Positions 25,396-33,647 of a DNA stretch of 35,628 nucleotides are shown piece by piece. The stretch is taken from contig CAMNSZ010000022.1 in NCBI GenBank assembly GCA_946557105.1, positions 1 through 35,628 on the forward strand, in the 5' to 3' direction. This DNA comes from an uncultured Lachnospiraceae bacterium (lineage in GTDB: Bacteria; Bacillota; Clostridia; Lachnospirales; Lachnospiraceae). The notes beneath the pieces are model-generated. The model did no database searches and was not told the origin of the DNA. It was given only the letters and a program-made list of their open reading frames with translations. A program made the position numbers and the translations under genes. Within the stretch, counting starts at the first letter, position 1. Each line of letters starts with the position of its first letter.

Positions 25396-28248
25396 TTGGA
25401 ACACAAGGGAATATACATACCCTCCATTGACGCCAAGGATATTTATTTATCGGCGCACCTTATTGAGGATAACTCTGACGGCTATAATTTAAAGCTGTCC
25501 GACGGACAATATAATTTACGCAAATTTATTAACAGCCTTGATTACAGCTTGGATTTAATTGAGCTCTCGGATATTTATTATCGAAGATACAGACGAAACG
25601 ACTTTTCTTTTAAAGTAAGGAAGCATTCCTATACCACAAACGTGATCAATCTGACCTTTAAGTACTCCGTCCGGGAGTGGAACCAGATGAACAGGAATAC
25701 CTTCGTAAGGTTTGGATACGACTATCGGAAGCTTTCGTTTGAAGATTGTATTGCCCGGAACGGAAACGGTGAAATTATCGGCATTCAGGTGGGTGAAAAG
25801 CTGCTCTCTCCTATCGAAAACCTTCCAAAATACTTTTGTGTGGCGGATGTAAAGGTAGAGGGTAAGACAAAAACGGAGGAAATTCAAAAGCAATACAAAA
25901 AAATAAAGGAGCCTAAAGCCCTAAGGACGAGCGCCGAATTACGGAGGGAATTATACAAAAACGGTTTCATATGTAACGGAGTCAGCTATTGCAGAATGAA
26001 AAGGTCATCCGGCTCCGCTCGTGTAGGCAAATGCCTGTTTATCAATAAAGAGTTATTTAAACCCCTTTTAAAATTCAGTTCGGGAGGAATTAATTTAAAG
26101 GAAGGGCAGGAGGTAGACTTGGCGGCGTATGAAAGCTATATATCTCTTCCGTCCAGCAGCATTATCGACACTCTGGCTATCTCACCCGAAAATATTTTAG
26201 TCGTTGACGATTATGAAAGCGTATTCAAAGAGGACGTAATAGAGACGCATAACGAAAACGGTCGGCTGACTACCTCCGAGAAACGCTGCGAAATCAAAAA
26301 TAATATCTGGGACGGGCAATCCCTTATTGATGCATCGCTTATGGGGAAATACGCCTGCTACGGAATGGTTCTTCTTAGGAATCTGATGTTTAAATCCTGC
26401 TGCTTTAACTGCAATATCCAGCAGTGGTTTAAGGATAACAACATCACGGATGTTTCCCTGTTAAACGGCAGAACAAGGGCAAAGCGGATTGAGGACGTGA
26501 AATTTATTACCACACCCAGCAGTATTAAATATTTAAAATTTGATACCTTGGAACATTGGCTGGATAATTTGTATCCCCGCTTCGGCGTTGTAAAGCACGA
26601 CAAAAAGACCCATTTCTTTGAAGGACGGCTGGTGCAGACCCATTATCAGTTATTAAATACGCTTCAGTTGTCAAAGGACGAAATAAAAAAATTTTTAAAA
26701 AGCTCCTTTGATTTTGCCCAATTATTGAGAGACAATCCGGCTGTAGTCAGATATTATATCAAATATCCTGACATCAATGAATTTACGCCGATGGAAAGGC
26801 CCATGCTGGACAAAAATGATATTGTCTATAACCTGATGTGCATCAATGACAATTTTACAAAAACAAAATACTATCAGGAATTTTTAATCGACCTGCTCAG
26901 GGCATACTATAAAAATCTAAAAAACGGTCATGTGTATGTCAACGGCAACTACTCCACCCTCTTAGGCAATCCCATTGAGATGCTTATGCAGGCAATCGGC
27001 TCCTTCAAAGGAAAAAGCCAGATTGGAGCAGGCAATATCCACAGTACAAGATTCGCCTGCAACAGGACGCTTCTGGGCTCGCGCAGCCCCCATGTAACCA
27101 TGGGAAATATTCTTTTGGCAGAAAATAAGGAAAACAAACCTATTGACCGCTATTTTAATCTCACCGATGAAATCGTATGTATCAATTCTATCGGCGAAAA
27201 CATATTGCAAAGGCTTTCCGGCGCCGACTTTGACAGCGATACAATGCTTTTGACCGATAACCGTATTCTTATTGACGCGGCGAAGCGTAATTACCATATT
27301 TTCAAAACGCCCACCTCCTTTGTAACCGCCAAGAAGGTTACGCGATACTATACTCCTGAGGAGCAGGCAGACTTGGATATCAGAACATCCGTAAACAAAA
27401 TCGGTGAAATCATTAATCTTTCTCAGGAGCTTAATTCCTTATTGTGGGATAAGCTTTCTCATGGAGACACATATGACGATATTGTGGATTTGTATTATGA
27501 CATCTGCCAGCTGGACGTTATGTCAGGCATTGAAATCGACATGGCAAAGAAGGAATTTGACATTGATAACAGAAAGGAGCTTCAAAAGCTGCGAAAAAAA
27601 TATGAACCCTTTCTTATGGAATATGAAGAAGACAAAGACGGCAGCCTGATAAAGGGTAAAAAGAAAACGCCCCGCTTCTTCTCCCATATTTCAAGACAAA
27701 AGGGATATTATAATCCTCTTACGAAAAATTATTGCAGCTACAACACCTCTATGGATTATTTGCAGACCGCCGTCAATTCCTTTAAAATTAAAAATCCCTA
27801 TAAAAGAGATTGGCTGCCCTTTTCTTCTATTTTGGACAAGTCGCTGTTTCGGACCACGGGAGTAAATCAAAAACAGATGGACAGAATTTATGAGACAGTG
27901 AAAAAATACATATCCGACAGAAACAATATTTTCGGTTCCGAATCGGATAAGGAAGATAAATTTACAAGGGCGCAGCTTCTTTATAGCGATTTTATTTCAG
28001 ATATAAATAAGGAAGCAATTGGTTTCTCCACCTTGTACAAGCTGCTCGCCTCATTAGAAGACAAAGAAAACTCACAAATTAAAAGCACCCTTCTTCAGGC
28101 TTTATATCTGTGCGGAAACGACAGCTTTAAGAAGGCAATTATTGCTTCCTCCTCGGAAATCGAACAGCTTGAGCCCGGTGGAAACGATATAAAACTATTT
28201 GATATCGGGTACAAAATTACAAAAAGGAGAACCGGCACGGAAATTTAA
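25396..28248 (+). CDS. Single-chain RNA polymerase homologue (YonO/QDE-1-like)
   Basis: This 950-residue protein carries GADFDSDTM with Asp 611, 613 and 615. That matches the metal-binding loop of the RNA polymerase beta-prime subunit (NADFDGDQM) and the SG-x-D-x-D-x-D of RNAi-type polymerases. Upstream, R563-S-P-H-V parallels the beta-prime RAPTLHR segment, and VNGNYSTLLGNPIEML (515-530) is a second compact conserved-looking block. The size fits YonO of phage SP-beta (about 900 residues), a DNA-dependent RNA polymerase in one chain, and crAss-like phage polymerases. The usual middle Gly is Ser here. UUG 25396 follows AAGGAGTGATACGA. It probably transcribes the element's late genes; the template and promoter are unknown. 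Confidence 0.85.
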   Translation: MEHKGIYIPSIDAKDIYLSAHLIEDNSDGYNLKLSDGQYNLRKFINSLDYSLDLIELSDIYYRRYRRNDFSFKVRKHSYTTNVINLTFKYSVREWNQMNRNTFVRFGYDYRKLSFEDCIARNGNGEIIGIQVGEKLLSPIENLPKYFCVADVKVEGKTKTEEIQKQYKKIKEPKALRTSAELRRELYKNGFICNGVSYCRMKRSSGSARVGKCLFINKELFKPLLKFSSGGINLKEGQEVDLAAYESYISLPSSSIIDTLAISPENILVVDDYESVFKEDVIETHNENGRLTTSEKRCEIKNNIWDGQSLIDASLMGKYACYGMVLLRNLMFKSCCFNCNIQQWFKDNNITDVSLLNGRTRAKRIEDVKFITTPSSIKYLKFDTLEHWLDNLYPRFGVVKHDKKTHFFEGRLVQTHYQLLNTLQLSKDEIKKFLKSSFDFAQLLRDNPAVVRYYIKYPDINEFTPMERPMLDKNDIVYNLMCINDNFTKTKYYQEFLIDLLRAYYKNLKNGHVYVNGNYSTLLGNPIEMLMQAIGSFKGKSQIGAGNIHSTRFACNRTLLGSRSPHVTMGNILLAENKENKPIDRYFNLTDEIVCINSIGENILQRLSGADFDSDTMLLTDNRILIDAAKRNYHIFKTPTSFVTAKKVTRYYTPEEQADLDIRTSVNKIGEIINLSQELNSLLWDKLSHGDTYDDIVDLYYDICQLDVMSGIEIDMAKKEFDIDNRKELQKLRKKYEPFLMEYEEDKDGSLIKGKKKTPRFFSHISRQKGYYNPLTKNYCSYNTSMDYLQTAVNSFKIKNPYKRDWLPFSSILDKSLFRTTGVNQKQMDRIYETVKKYISDRNNIFGSESDKEDKFTRAQLLYSDFISDINKEAIGFSTLYKLLASLEDKENSQIKSTLLQALYLCGNDSFKKAIIASSSEIEQLEPGGNDIKLFDIGYKITKRRTGTEI

Positions 28249-28307
28249 TCCTTATTTCACCTCTCATAGGAAAGTGAAATTAAAGTTACATAGGATAGAG
28301 TGCCCTC

Positions 28308-28655
28308 ATGAATTATCCTGACAAAGGAGGAATCGCAATACAAGAAAACAAAATTTATTATAACCAGCAGCACGTTATTTCCGAAATACGAAACAGAACC
28401 GGATGCAGTGCAAACGATATTGCCAGAATCTTAAATTCTTTAGGCGACATGGTAAGGGACAAATTCGGCGATAAAAACAGTTATGTGGAAATCAAATTAT
28501 TCCCCGGTCTAAAAATAGCCTCACACTATATTCCGCCACAGCAATCCAAGTCTAATCTGGATATTTCCAAATCGGACTTTATCCTAAATCTCAGCGCCTC
28601 CTTCAGCGATTATTTCAGAAAGGAAATCAGGCGGCTGCATCGAAATACGCTTTGA
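28308..28655 (+). CDS. HU/IHF-like DNA-binding protein
   Basis: The 115-residue frame (about 105 if it starts later) has the HU layout: two helices (ISEIRNRTGCSANDIARILN) leading to a beta part (YVEIKLFPGLKIASHYIP) and a carboxy helix (FSDYFRKEIRRLH). The LFPGLKI segment parallels the L-x-GFG-x-F strand of HU. The best ribosome site, AAAGGAGG (28323-28330), lies inside the frame, 7 bases before an AUA codon at 28338, so translation may begin there and not at ATG 28308. It directly follows the polymerase gene. Confidence 0.6.
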   Translation: MNYPDKGGIAIQENKIYYNQQHVISEIRNRTGCSANDIARILNSLGDMVRDKFGDKNSYVEIKLFPGLKIASHYIPPQQSKSNLDISKSDFILNLSASFSDYFRKEIRRLHRNTL

Positions 28656-28781
28656 GCTTTATCCGCCGCAGGCTCTTTTAATTGAGATATTTTCATACTA
28701 TCCGCATTTCTATAACAGACGGCGACGCCGCAATTCCTGCCGCGCCGCCGTTTGCATCTAAAAAATTCAAGGAGGTGAGTT

Positions 28782-29387
28782 ATGACTGAAAAATACTATT
28801 GTCCGCTCTCTGATATGAGCAGAATAAAAGCAAGTCTTATGTCTCTGTTTTTCAATAATACGGATATTACAAGACTTATTATGCCGACGCCAGACAATGA
28901 AAGCTTTACATTGGAGCAAAACTGGTATGGCGGCAAATTTGAAAAAAATATGTCCGGCGAAGCCGAAATAATTACCTTGAGCGGCCACTGCTTTGATACT
29001 CCTTATATAGAGGGAGCCATGGCAGCCGACAGCTGCGCAATATTTATCGAAACCTATCTGACAAAAATGGAAAATCAACATATAAAAGAGGTAGGGCTCG
29101 ACATCAGCGTTATCTGCCATAAAGACTTAATAAGGTTATCAACAGATGACTCCGAGTATTATCACGCAAAGGGCATATACGGCAACAGAGTTGACAGCTC
29201 TATCCAGATCATCCATTCCTCCCTGCTTGACTCTCCAATGACGGACGATATAAGGAAAAAATATTCTATCGGCAATATCAGTCTGTCATTGGAAAAAAAT
29301 CCCTTGAAGCAATATTGTCAGGGAAAAGATTTTTACGGGAAATGTCTGTCCTATACATATCAGGCATTTTATCGGCACAAAAAATAA
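28782..29387 (+). CDS. Hypothetical element protein, possibly structural
   Basis: The 201-residue soluble protein has no signal or membrane segment. It contains SLMSLFFNNTDITRLIMP near the start and ISVICHKDLIRLS in the middle. The spacing of helices at the start recalls small connector or tail-completion proteins, but no family is recognised. AAGGAGGTGAGTT precedes ATG 28782, the strongest ribosome site of the cluster. It is the first gene after the HU-like gene, with a GC-rich hairpin upstream (about 28721-28753). Confidence 0.65.
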   Translation: MTEKYYCPLSDMSRIKASLMSLFFNNTDITRLIMPTPDNESFTLEQNWYGGKFEKNMSGEAEIITLSGHCFDTPYIEGAMAADSCAIFIETYLTKMENQHIKEVGLDISVICHKDLIRLSTDDSEYYHAKGIYGNRVDSSIQIIHSSLLDSPMTDDIRKKYSIGNISLSLEKNPLKQYCQGKDFYGKCLSYTYQAFYRHKK

Positions 29388-29449
29388 TATAAAGCACAAG
29401 GCTGCACATGTAATTTGTTCAAGCATACCAATGCGCGAAAAGCAGAGAA

Positions 29450-30220
29450 ATGAGGATTATTTTGAAGTTAAGCTATTTTGAACTATTATCTCCCGACCCT
29501 ATCCGGTTGGAAAACGTAGGAGGAATCGTTTCACCTACTCTGCGAGACGTCTCAAGCATAGGCTATAACGCCTATCAGTACTATCTGTCAATTTTATTAA
29601 TGGACTTAAAATCTTATCTGACTATGCTTGGTCAATCAGAGTCATATGAGCTGTTGTCGGATGAAGAAAAAGCCCGACTCAATCCATTCGAGTTATTACT
29701 TGCAAACGAACAATCTTCCGCTCTACTGCAAAAGGTTTTAAATTTTTTTATTGCGGGAGAGGTCCTTCCTTCGGAAGCCCATAACGGCTTTATAGTCCAA
29801 GAAAACGGCAGGAATACGGGAATTATAACAAGGGAGCTCTATCCCCTCCTGTGTGATGTCATATGCCAGCGCATCTGCGTGAAAACAGACCGGAAAAGCG
29901 ATTTGTCAAACATAAAAAGCAAGAAGGCGCTGGAAATTATGAAAAAGCTCCAACAGGGAAGAGCCGAAAAAGCAAAACAGGCAAAGGCTGACTCAAATAT
30001 GGAATTGGGAAATATCATATCTGCCGTTGCAAATAAAAGTCAGTCGCTCAATATTTTAAATATTTGGGATTTGACCATATTTCAGCTGTGGGACTGCTTT
30101 ACAAGGCTTTCAAATAATAACATTTACAACATTCAATCCATGAGTGTTGCCGCATGGGGCAATAAAGATAATTACTTTGACGCAGCCTCATGGTTTAAAA
30201 GAATAGACAGCGGTAACTAA
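29450..30220 (+). CDS. Hypothetical tail-module protein, chaperone-like position
   Basis: The protein has up to 256 residues and is mostly helical. The middle is strongly charged (SKKALEIMKKLQQGRAEKAK) and the end is Asn/Trp-rich (NIWDLTIFQLWDCFTRLSNN). It sits directly before the tail-tube candidate, near where tail-assembly chaperones are found, but no family was recognised. ATG 29450 has a poor ribosome site, while TGAGG is 6 bases before the UUG at 29462, so the real start may be that UUG. An intrinsic terminator follows. Confidence 0.65.
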   Translation: MRIILKLSYFELLSPDPIRLENVGGIVSPTLRDVSSIGYNAYQYYLSILLMDLKSYLTMLGQSESYELLSDEEKARLNPFELLLANEQSSALLQKVLNFFIAGEVLPSEAHNGFIVQENGRNTGIITRELYPLLCDVICQRICVKTDRKSDLSNIKSKKALEIMKKLQQGRAEKAKQAKADSNMELGNIISAVANKSQSLNILNIWDLTIFQLWDCFTRLSNNNIYNIQSMSVAAWGNKDNYFDAASWFKRIDSGN

Positions 30221-30244
30221 GACCTGTTTTTATAGGTCTTTTTA
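30219..30244 (+). terminator. Terminator ahead of the tail-tube gene
   Basis: AAGACCT pairs with AGGTCTT across a T-rich loop, followed by TTTTATA. It lies at the stop codon of the preceding gene. Confidence 0.75.
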
Positions 30245-30271
30245 TATTTTAAATTTAAGGAGGACAATATT

Positions 30272-31003
30272 ATGTCAAACCCTAACATGACCAACAGAGA
30301 GGTATGCGACCTCATTTTTGTGGATTATTCCACAAAAAAGCCCTTTTTGAACTTGGATTTCGCCAATGTTTCCACCACGGAGCTCACAGGTGAATCCGTA
30401 TTCGCTTACGGCGGAAAGGGACATCCGAAGCGCGTTCAGTTTTCCGGCGAAAGAGGCGGCACTATCACCATCGAAACACAGATTCAGACCGTTAAGCTGT
30501 GGCAGCTTATCACCGGCGGTGAAATCAGTAAGTCCGCAAAATTCGTTACAAGAACGGAAGCCGTTGTGGATGACGCCGGAACCTCCGTCACACTTGCCGA
30601 CACACCCGTGGCAGGAAGCGTTGTTGTATATGCATACGGCGACGACTGCGGAACAGAGCTTGCTTGTACGGTAGCCGGCAAGGAAGTAACGCTTACTACC
30701 GCTCTTAGCGCCAAAGAAAAGGTAATCGTTTATTACATGAAGGAAGTTTCTACAGGCGTACAGAGAATCAACGTCAAGTCTACAAGCTTCCCGAAGAACT
30801 TTATTGTTTACGGGGATACCATTATGAAGACAGAGGACGACGAGATTCTTCCTTATAAGCTGACCGCGTATAAGGTTGCTCCTCAGAGCAATATGTCTCT
30901 TAGCTTCTCCAACACGGGAGACCCCGGTTCTATCACTATTACCTGCGACCTCATGGCAGACGGTGACGACAATATCCTTGATATGGTATTAATCGAGGAA
31001 TAA
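30272..31003 (+). CDS. Putative major tail (tube) protein
   Basis: The 243-residue beta-rich protein has no membrane segment. It has NREVCDLIFVDYSTKKPF and FANVSTTELTGESVFAYGG at the start and GSITITCDLMADGDDNILD at the end, a pattern seen in siphovirus/tail-like tube proteins. A middle region (about 90-150) looks like an inserted beta domain. AAGGAGGACAATATT precedes ATG 30272 and terminators lie on both sides, so it can be made in excess, as suits a tube subunit. Assignment is by pattern only. Confidence 0.6.
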   Translation: MSNPNMTNREVCDLIFVDYSTKKPFLNLDFANVSTTELTGESVFAYGGKGHPKRVQFSGERGGTITIETQIQTVKLWQLITGGEISKSAKFVTRTEAVVDDAGTSVTLADTPVAGSVVVYAYGDDCGTELACTVAGKEVTLTTALSAKEKVIVYYMKEVSTGVQRINVKSTSFPKNFIVYGDTIMKTEDDEILPYKLTAYKVAPQSNMSLSFSNTGDPGSITITCDLMADGDDNILDMVLIEE

Positions 31004-31130
31004 TAAGCCGCAGGACGGCACAAAAAGATTTATTCTGACACAAAACAGAAATAATGGTGAATTGTAAAGCAAAAGCGCTTGATGCTCCGGCTTTGCCGGG
31101 CGCTCATAACAGCGTGAAAAAAAGAATTAT

Positions 31131-31172
31131 ATGGGATAACAATTCACTCAGAATTTGTTATCCCATTTTTTT
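31131..31172 (+). terminator. Strong terminator after the tail-tube gene
   Basis: TGGGATAACAA pairs with TTGTTATCCCA across an 11-12 base loop, followed by TTTTTTT. It isolates the tube transcript from the lysis and tape-measure genes. Confidence 0.9.
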
Positions 31173-31208
31173 ACTGTTTTTGATGAATGGAAAGGTGGTA
31201 ACTAAAAT

Positions 31209-31439
31209 TTGCTAAAATGCAAAACCCTTGAAGACGTAAAGGAAATATACGGCGCCGATAAGCTTATCAAGCTCTGTAACATTAAACAGATCGTCCAATA
31301 CGCCGTTATGAAATGTCAGCCCGTATGGATTGACAGGGGCTATGACGGAAAACTGATAGCTTATTATTACAAGCCCGAAACGGAAAAAGCTTGGAATTAT
31401 TGGAAAAGCAATAAAACCAAGAGTGAAAATATGAATTAA
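31209..31439 (+). CDS. Small hypothetical protein
   Basis: The 76-residue protein is rich in Lys, Tyr and Trp, with MLKCKTLEDVKEIYGADKL at the start and YYYKPETEKAWNYWKS near the end. UUG 31209 lies 10 bases after AAAGGTGG. No family was recognised. It is the first gene of the lysis/tape-measure group. Confidence 0.6.
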   Translation: MLKCKTLEDVKEIYGADKLIKLCNIKQIVQYAVMKCQPVWIDRGYDGKLIAYYYKPETEKAWNYWKSNKTKSENMN

Positions 31440-31470
31440 TAGAAAAAACAGCCGCAGAATGGAGACAAGC

Positions 31471-31782
31471 ATGGATGAAAAAATATTTAAGGTAATAATG
31501 ACCCTTATCCCTGTTTTGGGGGCTATTGTTACTTACTTTATCGTACCGTTCATTAAATCAAATATGGACCTGACAAAATTAAATCAATATAAGGAATGGG
31601 TCTCCTTGGCAGTAAAAACAGCGGAAATGCTTTGGACAGAAACGGGTCACGGTGAAGACAAAAAAGCTTATGTAATCAAAACCTTAAACAATATGTTGAA
31701 CGCAAAAAAAACCGTTGTCACACAGGAGCAGCTCAATCTGCTGATTGAGGCTGCCGTCTTGGAGCTGAACAAAAACAAATAA
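31471..31782 (+). CDS. Phage holin, LLH type
   Basis: The 103-residue protein has one membrane segment near the start (VIMTLIPVLGAIVTYFIVPFI, read as residues 8-28). An amphipathic helix (YKEWVSLAVKTAEMLW) and a charged end follow, which is the LLH-holin layout. Holins permit endolysin release. ATG 31471 is 6-7 bases after GGAG; an in-frame ATG 12 bases earlier has none. It lies next to the amidase. Confidence 0.85.
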   Translation: MDEKIFKVIMTLIPVLGAIVTYFIVPFIKSNMDLTKLNQYKEWVSLAVKTAEMLWTETGHGEDKKAYVIKTLNNMLNAKKTVVTQEQLNLLIEAAVLELNKNK

Positions 31783-31912
31783 TCAACCGGAACGCTTTTG
31801 CAGCGTTTACTTTTCATTATAATTCAGGGCGCCGCTTTGTCCTCAATAATACCCGCTTGGCTTGAGAAAACAGACAGACAGTCAAAAAGCGGCACGCCGG
31901 AAAGGAAATAAC

Positions 31913-32806
31913 GTGATTTACTCGAACAGTTCATTGGTTACTTATAAAAAAATCAGCCCAAACAAAACTTCGCCAAGAAATCATGCCATTGATACCATCA
32001 CAATTCACTGCATGGCAGGCAATTTATCTGTTGAGACATGCGGCAGCGTATTCTCCTCCGCCTCCGGAAGGGCTTCCTCAAATTATGGAATCGGATCGGA
32101 CGGGCGCATCGCTCTGTATGTGGAAGAAAAAGACCGCTCATGGTGCTCCTCCAACGCGGCAAACGACCATCGCGCCGTTACCATTGAGGTTGCAAACGAC
32201 GGCGGCGCTCCCGACTGGCACATATCCGACATAGCCATGGCTTCACTGATTGAATTAGTCTCGGATATATGTAAAAGAAATAATATCAGAGAGCTTAAAT
32301 GGCGAGGCGACAGGTCTCTCGTAGGACAAACCTCCAAACAAAATATGACTGTACACCGATGGTTTGCCAAAAAGGCCTGCCCCGGAGATTATTTATACAA
32401 CAAACACTCCTACATTGCAGCCGAAGTCAATAAGAGGCTGGGCGCCGTCGTTCCTTCTCCATCTCCCGCTCCCTTCCCTGCCAATACTTGCTTTGTATAT
32501 ACCAAATTACAGTTTATAGAAGATGTGCAGGCTGCCTTAGGCGCAAAAGCGGACGGGCTTGCCGGGCCCGAGACCCTTTCAAAGACAATCACGGTATCAA
32601 AGACAAAGAACAACAGACACACAGTTGTAAAACCACTCCAAAGGTATTTAAACTCCTTGGGCTACGATTGCGGCGCCGTTGACGGAATCGCCGGAGCAAA
32701 ATTTGACTCCGCCGTTAAAAAATACCAGAAAGAAAAGGGCTGCGTCGCCGACGGCGAGCTCACCGCAAGAAAAAATACATGGAAATCTTTGCTGGAACTA
32801 AAATAG
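31913..32806 (+). CDS. Endolysin: N-acetylmuramoyl-L-alanine amidase with cell-wall binding region
   Basis: The 297-residue protein has an Amidase_2 domain. Zinc ligands are His in TITIHCMAGN (about residue 33), His in MTVHRWFAKK and Cys in ACPGDYLY. The NYGIG motif is present. Residues about 205-297 form one or two peptidoglycan-binding repeats (YLNSLGYDCGAVDGIAGAKF). It cuts the link between muramic acid and the stem peptide. GUG 31913 is preceded by GGAAAGGAAATAAC; a longer frame from UUG 31862 lacks a ribosome site. No signal peptide, so release depends on the holin. Confidence 0.9.
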   Translation: MIYSNSSLVTYKKISPNKTSPRNHAIDTITIHCMAGNLSVETCGSVFSSASGRASSNYGIGSDGRIALYVEEKDRSWCSSNAANDHRAVTIEVANDGGAPDWHISDIAMASLIELVSDICKRNNIRELKWRGDRSLVGQTSKQNMTVHRWFAKKACPGDYLYNKHSYIAAEVNKRLGAVVPSPSPAPFPANTCFVYTKLQFIEDVQAALGAKADGLAGPETLSKTITVSKTKNNRHTVVKPLQRYLNSLGYDCGAVDGIAGAKFDSAVKKYQKEKGCVADGELTARKNTWKSLLELK

Positions 32807-32830
32807 CCAAACAGAAAGGGAAGCTTATGA

Positions 32831-33355
32831 ATGGAAGCTATACAAGCATTACTTAATATCAATCTCCCCTACATATTTATCTCCGTTTTCGTCATTCTCG
32901 TCGGATTAAAATCAATTGTGTCTCTCTTTGAATGGGTCATTGAAAAGCTGGGGCTTGAATCAAAGGCCATGAGAAAGCGCCACGCAGAACACAACCTGCT
33001 GATAAAAACGTCGCAGGAGCTTTCCAAATTGCAGGAAAGGCATGACGAGTCGGTAAGACAGTCCATAAGACATGATGAAATGATTAAAGCCGATATTTCT
33101 TCTTTGACCGACGCCGTAAACGGTATTGCAAACACCTTAAGCAATATGCAGGCAAAGGAAAACGAAACGAAGCTAAAGGAAATTAAAGGAAGCTTAATTC
33201 GATATTATAACAAATATAGGGATATCGGAAAATGGTCTAAGTTGGAGAAAGACGCCTTTTGGGATTTATTTGACGATTATGAAAAACGCGGAGGAAACGG
33301 ATACATCCACTCTATCGTGGAGCCGGTAATGAGAGAATTAACGGAAATTGAATAA
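32831..33355 (+). CDS. Membrane-anchored coiled-coil protein
   Basis: The 174-residue protein has one membrane segment at about 13-33 (PYIFISVFVILVGLKSIVSL). A long charged coiled coil follows (about 55-120, with QELSKLQERHDESVRQS), then a compact end with KWSKLEKDAFWDLFDDYEKR. Similar proteins often sit in lysis modules of Clostridia phages, where they may help disrupt or brace the membrane; the role is not established. It has no catalytic motif. Confidence 0.65.
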   Translation: MEAIQALLNINLPYIFISVFVILVGLKSIVSLFEWVIEKLGLESKAMRKRHAEHNLLIKTSQELSKLQERHDESVRQSIRHDEMIKADISSLTDAVNGIANTLSNMQAKENETKLKEIKGSLIRYYNKYRDIGKWSKLEKDAFWDLFDDYEKRGGNGYIHSIVEPVMRELTEIE

Positions 33356-33410
33356 TATGAACTAATACCTTCAATCAGAACCTTAACCTACAAAGAAAGG
33401 AAGCAAAGCT

Positions 33411-33626
33411 ATGCTCACATATTTCAGAATGAAAAAAAATCAATGGAAAACCAAGGCCTTCCTCTACGGGATAACCGCCCGCATACTGGATGAACATCAG
33501 GACATGATAACGCTTGTTTCGGATATCTATACAGCCCTGAAGGATCTTCCCGCCGATGAATTACAAAAAGAGCTGGCGGCAAAACTCGCTGAGACCATCC
33601 ACAGACAAAATACTGCCGATAACTAA
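33411..33626 (+). CDS. Small protein before the tape-measure gene
   Basis: The 71-residue helical protein runs from MLTYFRMKKNQWKTKAFLYG to an acidic/Lys-rich end (DELQKELAAKLAETI). AAAGGAAG precedes ATG 33411. It is only 21 bases before the tape-measure gene, so it is in the place of a tail chaperone or tail accessory protein. No family was recognised. Confidence 0.6.
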   Translation: MLTYFRMKKNQWKTKAFLYGITARILDEHQDMITLVSDIYTALKDLPADELQKELAAKLAETIHRQNTADN

Positions 33627-33647
33627 GGAAAGGAGCCTTACAAAGCT

